A stretch of DNA of 26,894 bases from Eubacteriaceae bacterium (GTDB lineage: Bacteria; Bacillota; Clostridia; Lachnospirales; Lachnospiraceae). The translations under genes and the position numbers were made by a program. Numbering within the stretch: the stretch's first letter is position 1; each line of letters starts with the position of its first letter. Below are positions 21,641-26,894 of this stretch, piece by piece. The stretch is from positions 1 to 26,894 of the forward strand of contig CABIYF010000033.1 in assembly GCA_902362875.1 (NCBI GenBank), in the 5' to 3' direction. The notes below the pieces were generated by a model that was given only the letters and a program-made list of their open reading frames with translations, ran no database searches and had not been told where the DNA came from.

Positions 21641-22819
21641 ATGCCACAATTAAGCAACAGAGTAGGAACCTTCACAGATTCTGTCATCCGAAGAATGACA
21701 CGTATCAGTGACGCATATGGAGCAATCAACTTATCACAGGGATTTCCAGACTTCGACCCGCCAAAAGAGATTATGGATGCATTAGCCAAAGCAGCTTATC
21801 AAGGACCACACCAATATTCCGTAACTTACGGAGCACCAAATTTCAGACAGGCATTGGCAAAGAAACAGGGAAAGACGATCAACAGAGAGATAGATCCAGA
21901 GAAAGAGATCGTTGTAACCTGCGGTGGAACAGAAGCGATGATGTGTGCCATGATGACGATCTGCAATCCGGGAGATAAAGTTATGGTATTTTCGCCATTT
22001 TATGAAAATTATGGAGCAGATGCTATTCTTTCTGGAGCTGATCCAATCTACATTCCGCTGATCCCGCCAGAATATGAATTTGATATCAACTTGATCGAAC
22101 AAGGATTTCGTGATGGAGCGAAAGCAATCATCATTTGTAATCCATCTAATCCATGCGGAAAAGTATTCCGTGAAGATGAACTTCTGGCAATCGGGAAACT
22201 GGCATTAAAATATGATGCATTTGTAGTAACGGATGAAGTATATGAACATATGGTGTATGAACCAAACAAACATATCTGTATGGCATCCCTTCCGGGAATG
22301 TATGAACATACGATCACATGTAATTCCTTATCCAAGACATATTCCATCACAGGATGGAGACTTGGCTATCTGATCGGACCAGAATATGTGATCGAGGCAG
22401 CAAAGAAAGTTCACGATTTCCTGACCGTGGGAGCAGCGGCACCACTTCAGGAGGCAGCGACAGTTGGATTGAAATTTTCTGAAGAATATTATAAGAAACT
22501 ATTAGAAGTGTATACAGCAAAACGAGATTATTTCCTGGAGGGTATGGATCGTATTGGTTTAAAACACAATGTACCGCAGGGAACATATTTTGTAATGGTA
22601 GATATTTCAGACTATCTAAAACTGCCACAATTTGAAGGATTTAGTGATCTTGAATTCTGTGAATGGATGATCAAAAATATCGGAGTGGCAGCAGTTCCAG
22701 GATCAAGTTTCTTTAAAGAAGATGTAAATTATCTGATCAGACTTCATTTTGCAAGAGAAAAAGAAACTTTAGATGAAGCATTAAAACGATTGGAAAAATT
22801 GACAGAATTATTAAAATAA
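21641..22819 (+). CDS. Class I/II PLP-dependent aminotransferase (aspartate aminotransferase family)
   Basis: 392 residues. The PLP lysine is Lys232 in SLSKTYSITGWRLGY. Other fold-type I marks are INLSQGFPDFDPP at the N-terminus, TCGGTEAMM (phosphate cup), ICNPSNPCGKV, VVTDEVYEHMVY (Asp contacting the pyridine nitrogen) and the C-terminal LIRLHFA carboxylate-binding Arg. The amino acid substrate is not predictable from these motifs; aspartate, aromatic or methionine-type substrates are all possible. The start at 21641 is chosen because GGAGG (21628-21632) lies eight bases upstream; the ATG at 21626 contains that site. The next gene follows after 32 bp. Confidence 0.93.
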   Translation: MPQLSNRVGTFTDSVIRRMTRISDAYGAINLSQGFPDFDPPKEIMDALAKAAYQGPHQYSVTYGAPNFRQALAKKQGKTINREIDPEKEIVVTCGGTEAMMCAMMTICNPGDKVMVFSPFYENYGADAILSGADPIYIPLIPPEYEFDINLIEQGFRDGAKAIIICNPSNPCGKVFREDELLAIGKLALKYDAFVVTDEVYEHMVYEPNKHICMASLPGMYEHTITCNSLSKTYSITGWRLGYLIGPEYVIEAAKKVHDFLTVGAAAPLQEAATVGLKFSEEYYKKLLEVYTAKRDYFLEGMDRIGLKHNVPQGTYFVMVDISDYLKLPQFEGFSDLEFCEWMIKNIGVAAVPGSSFFKEDVNYLIRLHFAREKETLDEALKRLEKLTELLK

Positions 22820-22851
22820 ATGGAATTATATAAATTCGGGAGGACAACAAC

Positions 22852-23877
22852 ATGATCTCATTTACAAGTGACTATATCGCAGGAGCGCATCCAGCGATCA
22901 TGCAAAGATTATTAGAAACTAACATGGAAAATTTAAGCGGATACGGAACGGATAAATATTGTGCGCAGGCAAAAGAAAAGATCAAACATGTATTTCGCTG
23001 TCCAGATGGAGAAGTCTTTTTCTTAGTCGGCGGTACACAGACAAATCAGGTGATCATCAGTACAATGCTTGCGCCTTACGAAGGTGTGATTGCAGCAAAA
23101 ACAGGACATGTCAGTGTTCATGAAGCCGGAGCGATTGAATACAGCGGACATAAAGTAATCGAGTTAGAAGAAAAGGATGGAAAATTAGCAGCAGAAGATA
23201 TTAAGAAATGCATCAAAGATTTTTATGCAGACGACAATCATGAACATATGGTATATCCAGGAATGGTCTATATCTCATTTCCTACAGAATACGGAACATT
23301 GTATTCAAAGAAGGAACTAACAGAGATATCCAATATCTGCAGAAATTATAAAATTCCATTGTTTATTGACGGAGCGAGATTAGGTTATGGACTTGAAAGC
23401 AAAGAAAATGAGCTGACACCAGAAGAGATAGCAGAACTTTGTGATGTATTTTACATTGGAGGAACGAAAGTAGGAGCATTATGCGGAGAAGCTGTTGTAT
23501 TTCCGCATCATAATACACCTAAACATTTTGTGACACAGATTAAGCAAAGAGGTGCATTACTTGCGAAGGGAAGGGTGCTGGGAATTCAGTTTGATACTTT
23601 ATTTACAGACAATCTGTATTTTGAGATCAGCAAACATGCAATTGCAATGGCAGAGAAATTAAAAGAAGTTTTCCATAAGAAAGGATATACATTCTTCTTA
23701 GAATCACCAACGAATCAGCAATTTATCATTCTTGAGAATGAGAAGATGAAAGAATTGAGCAAGAATGTAGAATTTGGTTTCTGGGAGAAATACGATGATA
23801 ACCATACGGTTGTAAGATTTGCAACAAGCTGGTCAACGGAGGAAAGTTCCATAGATCAGTTGGAAGAATATCTGTAA
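22852..23877 (+). CDS. Low-specificity L-threonine aldolase/beta-eliminating lyase family protein
   Basis: 341 residues, fold-type I PLP enzyme. The N-terminus 'FTSDYIAGAHP.IM..L' and LSGYGTDKYC are typical; FLVGGTQTNQ binds the phosphate, His90 in HVSVHEAGAIE would stack on the cofactor, Asp173 in FIDGARLGYGL contacts the ring nitrogen, and the Schiff-base lysine is Lys206 in YIGGTKVGALCGEA. Family members split threonine or allo-threonine to glycine and acetaldehyde, or act on other beta-hydroxy or sulfur amino acids. GGGAGG precedes the ATG. It is probably co-transcribed with the aminotransferase, suggesting linked amino acid metabolism. Confidence 0.9.
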   Translation: MISFTSDYIAGAHPAIMQRLLETNMENLSGYGTDKYCAQAKEKIKHVFRCPDGEVFFLVGGTQTNQVIISTMLAPYEGVIAAKTGHVSVHEAGAIEYSGHKVIELEEKDGKLAAEDIKKCIKDFYADDNHEHMVYPGMVYISFPTEYGTLYSKKELTEISNICRNYKIPLFIDGARLGYGLESKENELTPEEIAELCDVFYIGGTKVGALCGEAVVFPHHNTPKHFVTQIKQRGALLAKGRVLGIQFDTLFTDNLYFEISKHAIAMAEKLKEVFHKKGYTFFLESPTNQQFIILENEKMKELSKNVEFGFWEKYDDNHTVVRFATSWSTEESSIDQLEEYL

Positions 23878-23887
23878 TATAGTTGCG

Positions 23888-23902
23888 ATAACTTAAAGTT
23901 AT
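23888..23902. promoter_or_regulatory. Palindromic ATAACTT-A-AAGTTAT upstream of the MetE-like gene
   Basis: A 15-bp odd palindrome lies 114 bp before the MetE-like start. It loosely recalls the TATAGTT-NNN-AACTATA boxes of LysR-type methionine regulators in streptococci, and TATAGTT itself occurs just before it at 23878-23884. No S-box or T-box riboswitch is visible in the 138-bp gap. Confidence 0.3.
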
Positions 23903-24015
23903 ATCAAACTGACATTTATAAGTATTATACATTTCTCCAATAATACTGCATAATAAAGGCACAACAAACGGAAAACAAAATGCCAGACAGCAGAATATAA
24001 AGGGAGAAAATTAAA

Positions 24016-25119
24016 ATGAAATTAACATATGATATCGTAGGATCTTTCTTACGTCCAGAAGCGATCAAAAATGCAAGAAAAGATTTTAAAGAAGGAAAGA
24101 TCACAAGAGAAGAATTAACAAAAGTCGAAGACAAAGAAATCGCAGCATTAGTTGAGAAAGAAGTTGCACATAAACTTCCATATGTCACAGATGGAGAATT
24201 CCGAAGAAGATGGTGGCATTTAGACTGGTTAAAAGAGTTTGACGGATTTGAGACAAAACATCTGACAAAAGAGATCAATGGAACGATCAACGAGATTGAA
24301 CTTGGAGTCGTTACAGGAAAAGTATTCTATGATAAGAACAAAAAACATCCAGAAGTCGAGGCATGGGATTATTTGCATTCTTTAGCACAGAAATACGAAG
24401 GTGTCACAGCAAAAAAATGTATTTCTGGTCCGAACATGATCTTTATCGATCATTTCTTGCAGTTAGGAAATAAAGAGACACCATATTATGGAACAAATGT
24501 AGAAGCTTTGATCGATGATGTAGCAAAAGCATATCAGGATGCAATTGCAGACTTTTACGATCATGGATGCCGCTATATTCAGATTGACGATACATCATGG
24601 ACTTATCTGATCGATGAAACTTTCTTAAAGAAAGTAGACGCCCTTGGATATAAAAAAGAAGAAATCCTTGACTGGTTTAAACGAGTGTCAACAAAAGCAT
24701 TAGATAACAAACCAGAAGATATGTTTATTGCAACACATTTCTGTAAAGGAAACTTCAAAGGAAATCCATTGTTCCACGGATTCTATGATTCCGTAGCACC
24801 AGTGATCGCTGAGATTCCTTATCAGGCATTCTTTGTAGAATATGATGATGCACGTTCAGGATCATTTGAACCATGGAAAGCATTAAAAGATAAAGATGCA
24901 ATCTTTGTAGCAGGATTAATTTCCACAAAGAATCCAGAATTAGAGGATCACGATGAGATTAAAAAACGTTATGAAGAAGCAAAAGCGATCGTAGGAGATC
25001 AGATTGCGTTATCACCACAGTGTGGATTTGCATCTGTAGAAGAAGGAAACTGTATTGATGAAGAGAGACAGTGGAAGAAGATTGACCTGTTAGTTTCTTG
25101 TGCGGATTTTCTTGAGTAG
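24016..25119 (+). CDS. Short MetE-like protein (cobalamin-independent methionine synthase C-terminal family, YxjG/YxjH type)
   Basis: 367 residues, half the length of MetE and equivalent to its catalytic C-terminal barrel. It opens DIVGSFLRPEAIKNAR, has VTDGEFRRRWWHLDW (substrate carboxylate contacts), IQIDDTSW (Asp191-Asp192), and the zinc ligands His241 and Cys243 in THFCKGNF, probably Glu275, and Cys336 in SPQCGF. The N-terminal MetE domain that handles polyglutamyl-folate is missing, as in B. subtilis YxjG/YxjH. The methyl donor is therefore uncertain and may not be methyl-THF. It has its own terminator. The neighbouring PLP enzymes hint at a sulfur amino acid role, which is inference. 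Confidence 0.92.
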   Translation: MKLTYDIVGSFLRPEAIKNARKDFKEGKITREELTKVEDKEIAALVEKEVAHKLPYVTDGEFRRRWWHLDWLKEFDGFETKHLTKEINGTINEIELGVVTGKVFYDKNKKHPEVEAWDYLHSLAQKYEGVTAKKCISGPNMIFIDHFLQLGNKETPYYGTNVEALIDDVAKAYQDAIADFYDHGCRYIQIDDTSWTYLIDETFLKKVDALGYKKEEILDWFKRVSTKALDNKPEDMFIATHFCKGNFKGNPLFHGFYDSVAPVIAEIPYQAFFVEYDDARSGSFEPWKALKDKDAIFVAGLISTKNPELEDHDEIKKRYEEAKAIVGDQIALSPQCGFASVEEGNCIDEERQWKKIDLLVSCADFLE

Positions 25120-25146
25120 GATATGGTTATAAATTAGATATAGAAG

Positions 25147-25187
25147 AAATGCAGTTTTGCGTGTTGGATGCAAGGCTGCATTTTTTT
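25147..25187 (+). terminator. Terminator of the MetE-like gene
   Basis: AAATGCAGTTTTGC (25147-25160) pairs with GCAAGGCTGCATTT (from 25170), using two G-U pairs and a 9-base loop, and runs into a T tract. Confidence 0.9.
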
Positions 25188-25216
25188 GCATAAAACTTTA
25201 TGGTAAATTAAAAACA

Positions 25217-25245
25217 TTGATGAAGGAGTATATGTCATATATAAT
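25217..25245 (+). promoter_or_regulatory. Promoter of the RCC1-like gene
   Basis: TTGATG (25217-25222), 17 bp, TATAAT (25240-25245), in a very AT-rich gap; the leader is about 30 nt before AAAGGAG. Confidence 0.65.
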
Positions 25246-25282
25246 ATAAATATATAATGTAAAACACAAAGGAGAAAGGGAT

Positions 25283-26248
25283 ATGGGAAAGAAAAAAAGT
25301 TTTATTATCTTACTAATTTTAGCAATATTGGCAACAGGAGGGGTTATATGTATGAATTCAGATATATCTATTCAGAAGAACTACAAGAAACCAGTACGAT
25401 TTAAAAAGTTAAAGTACAGGAAGTTTAATATAGAGGATGAATATATCAAAGAAATTGTTAATTCAGAATCATCTGCAGAGAAGAAGATACCGTATGAGTA
25501 CAAGATAAATAAAAAAGGTGTTCTTATTGGAAGTGCCATAGGGGATGATGGTTATCCGTTAAAGAAATATGGGAAAGGTGTAAAGGAAAAAATAGCATCA
25601 AATGTTAAGCATCTGAGTTTTAATGGATCTACATTGTTATTTCTTGATAACAAAAATAAATTATATGGAATGGGATGGAATCGAACAGAAGAATTAGGAA
25701 TTAAAATGAATGAAGAAGAGAAATCTAGTGAAATTACAGGAGTTGTTCGTAAACCTGTCTCTATTATAGATAATGTTATTTACATGACAAATCAAAATGA
25801 AACAGGGACAGTACTTGCTATAAAAGAAGATAAATCGGTATGGACTTGGGGCTGTAATGGAAGTGGATTGTTAGGGTATGATAAGGATTGCAATAAAGAT
25901 ATAGTACAAGTAAAAAAGATATTAGATCATATGAGATTTGTAACATCAAATTGGTATAATGCAGCAGCTATTTCTGAAGATAATGATTTGTACTTGTGGG
26001 GAGATAATGCATATGGACAATTAGGAAATGGTAAAAAGGGTGGAGAATATGGCATGGAAGAAAATTATGAATATATTCCACAAAAAACAATGTCTGATGT
26101 TGCTAAAGTCAAAATAAAGAAAGGAAGAATTATTGTTACAAGATTAGATGGATCAAAATGGGAAGCTGGAGTAGGATGTGGAAGTGAAAAAGGTACAGAT
26201 GGAAAGAATATAAGTACCAGATTTATAAGAATAGATAAAAATAAGTAA
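25283..26248 (+). CDS. Exported or membrane-anchored RCC1-repeat-like protein
   Basis: 321 residues. An N-terminal KKK followed by a hydrophobic stretch (about 6-23) is a signal peptide or anchor; a Cys at 23 could be a lipobox cysteine but the preceding residues fit poorly. The rest has at least three RCC1-type blades: KLYGMGWNRTEELGI (126-140), SVWTWGCNGSGLLGYD (185-200) and DLYLWGDNAYGQLGNG (235-250), the 'W.WG.N..GQLG.G' signature, with a degenerate blade before and after. Seven blades make a full propeller, so this would be a partial or strongly divergent one. The function is unknown; bacterial RCC1 proteins are usually surface or secreted. The gene is more AT-rich than its housekeeping neighbours, which suggests transfer or fast evolution. 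Confidence 0.75.
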   Translation: MGKKKSFIILLILAILATGGVICMNSDISIQKNYKKPVRFKKLKYRKFNIEDEYIKEIVNSESSAEKKIPYEYKINKKGVLIGSAIGDDGYPLKKYGKGVKEKIASNVKHLSFNGSTLLFLDNKNKLYGMGWNRTEELGIKMNEEEKSSEITGVVRKPVSIIDNVIYMTNQNETGTVLAIKEDKSVWTWGCNGSGLLGYDKDCNKDIVQVKKILDHMRFVTSNWYNAAAISEDNDLYLWGDNAYGQLGNGKKGGEYGMEENYEYIPQKTMSDVAKVKIKKGRIIVTRLDGSKWEAGVGCGSEKGTDGKNISTRFIRIDKNK

Positions 26249-26270
26249 TCAAGGAAATAGATATTATTTT

Positions 26271-26314
26271 TATATTTTTGATATAAAACTTGAATGTTAT
26301 ATATCAAAAATATA
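26271..26314. repeat. All-AT 15-bp inverted repeat after the RCC1-like gene
   Basis: TATATTTTTGATATA (26271-26285) and its exact complement (26300-26314) flank a 14-base loop. Apart from one G-C pair the stem is A-T only and no T-run follows on the plus strand. It may act as a weak transcription stop or cruciform. The rest of the 233-bp gap to the next gene shows nothing recognisable. Confidence 0.45.
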
Positions 26315-26481
26315 TAATAAAAATATATTAAATTGAAACAATAAGTAGCATAAAGACATTGTAGTAACAAAACATTTTAGCAGGCAGAATTTACAGATAT
26401 CATGCAAGGAAAATAAAGTATATATTTAAATTCGAGCAGTAAAACAATATGTTCTTTTATAGAAGAAAGAGGGTGTATCTT

Positions 26482-26634
26482 ATGTCAGAGAAAGGAAAGA
26501 TTCGCTTTATCAGCGAGGAAAAGACAAAAGAATTGCAAAAAGACTGGAAAGGATATGGAAGATCACAAGTATTATTCGGTCTGGTTGTTCTGGCAATTAT
26601 TGTCTTGGCAGTAGTTTATCAATTTGTTTTATAA
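26482..26634 (+). CDS. Small tail-anchored membrane protein of unknown function
   Basis: 50 residues: a charged cytoplasmic N-terminal part (MSEKGKIRFISEEKTKELQK) followed by one hydrophobic segment (about 30-48, VLFGLVVLAIIVLAVVYQFVL) ending at the C-terminus, a tail-anchor layout. The start at 26482 has AGAGGG about nine bases upstream; the frame is open back to 26449 without a ribosome site. I do not recognise the family. It stands alone between the RCC1-like gene and the stable-RNA-type promoters. Confidence 0.65.
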   Translation: MSEKGKIRFISEEKTKELQKDWKGYGRSQVLFGLVVLAIIVLAVVYQFVL

Positions 26635-26648
26635 GAATCTAAAGAGAA

Positions 26649-26703
26649 TGCCCATCGATATATTGTAGTTTTGGCAAATGAAAACACAACATATTGATGG
26701 GCA
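26649..26703. terminator. Long imperfect hairpin, possible terminator
   Basis: TGCCCATCGATAT at 26649 onward pairs with the segment ending GATGGGCA at 26703 over roughly 22 positions, with a wobble, a mismatch and a bulge, and TTTT/AAAA closing the loop. There is no proper T-run after it on the plus strand, so termination strength is uncertain. It separates the small membrane protein from the downstream promoters. Confidence 0.5.
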
Positions 26704-26735
26704 AAATTATTGTCGAAAAAAGATGAAAAAAGTTG

Positions 26736-26765
26736 TTGACATACTGTATACAGCTATGGTAAGAT
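26736..26765 (+). promoter_or_regulatory. First of two tandem strong promoters (stable-RNA type)
   Basis: TTGACA (26736-26741), 18 bp, TAAGAT (26760-26765), preceded by A-tracts that resemble an UP element (GAAAAAAGATGAAAAAAG). Confidence 0.65.
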
Positions 26766-26843
26766 AGTCAACGTCGCTGAAAGAGCGGAATGAAAATATA
26801 ACATCAAAGCTGGTTTTGCTTCTGAAAAGAATGAAAAAACTTC

Positions 26844-26872
26844 TTGACATAAGCTGTCAGATGTGATAATCT
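26844..26872 (+). promoter_or_regulatory. Second tandem strong promoter (stable-RNA type)
   Basis: TTGACA (26844-26849), 17 bp, TAATCT (26867-26872), again preceded by an A-rich tract (GAATGAAAAAAC). No coding frame follows before the edge. The tandem layout about 108 bp apart is typical of rRNA operon P1/P2 in this group, so a 16S gene may lie just beyond the window. Confidence 0.65.
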
Positions 26873-26894
26873 ATAAAAGTTGCTGACGGAGAAC

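Noticed and set aside
23878..24015. SAM (S-box) or T-box riboswitch upstream of the MetE-like gene
   Set aside because: The gap is only 138 bp and lacks the conserved S-box or T-box cores and a terminator.

Overview
The window looks like a chromosome segment from an AT-rich, low-GC Firmicute of the Lachnospiraceae type; an Anaerostipes-like gut commensal would fit. This rests on the A-rich codon use, strong AGGAGG ribosome sites, consensus sigma-A promoters, a CIRCE-controlled clpB, a DUF1189 protein, an Rpn-family protein, and a Tn916/Tn1549-type conjugative element. The family assignment is inference; no 16S rRNA is in view.

Layout. 1 to about 3140 is the integrase end of an integrative conjugative element (ICE): the tail of a sensor kinase, a sigma-region-4 regulator, a Tn916 ORF8-like protein, a gene-free structured stretch, a 21-residue leader ORF, an excisionase-like protein and a tyrosine integrase. 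The element abuts the clpB promoter, whose CIRCE operator begins at 3152. clpB is followed by a shortened Rpn nuclease-like gene and a complete IS256-family insertion (6975-8458) with 26-bp inverted ends, an 8-bp target duplication and an outward-facing promoter. Next come feoA and a ClC antiporter on the minus strand. They are followed by ung, a Cof-type HAD phosphatase and a D,D-carboxypeptidase on the plus strand, then a minus-strand lipid kinase and tRNA-Arg(CCT).

From 14572 the genes are plus-strand: DJ-1/PfpI and DUF1189; then about 750 bp without a convincing gene, holding a degenerate 11-13 bp repeat array, hairpins and a perfect minus-strand promoter; then a tiny Asn/Ser-rich protein, a rhodanese, an RNA-modification and house-cleaning cluster (RlmL-like methyltransferase, RdgB, phosphodiesterase, RlmD-type methyltransferase), a truncated RhuM gene between two look-alike terminators, a PLP aminotransferase, a threonine-aldolase-like lyase, a short MetE-like protein, a secreted or anchored RCC1-like protein and a small tail-anchored protein. 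The window ends in tandem strong promoters of the kind that precede stable-RNA operons.

Most chromosomal genes are housekeeping. The least explained parts are the nested inverted-repeat region of the ICE (1087-1407), the GACT-repeat noncoding region with its promoter (16062-16441), the Asn/Ser-rich miniprotein with a forespore-like promoter (16643-16852) and the twin covarying terminators around the rhuM remnant.
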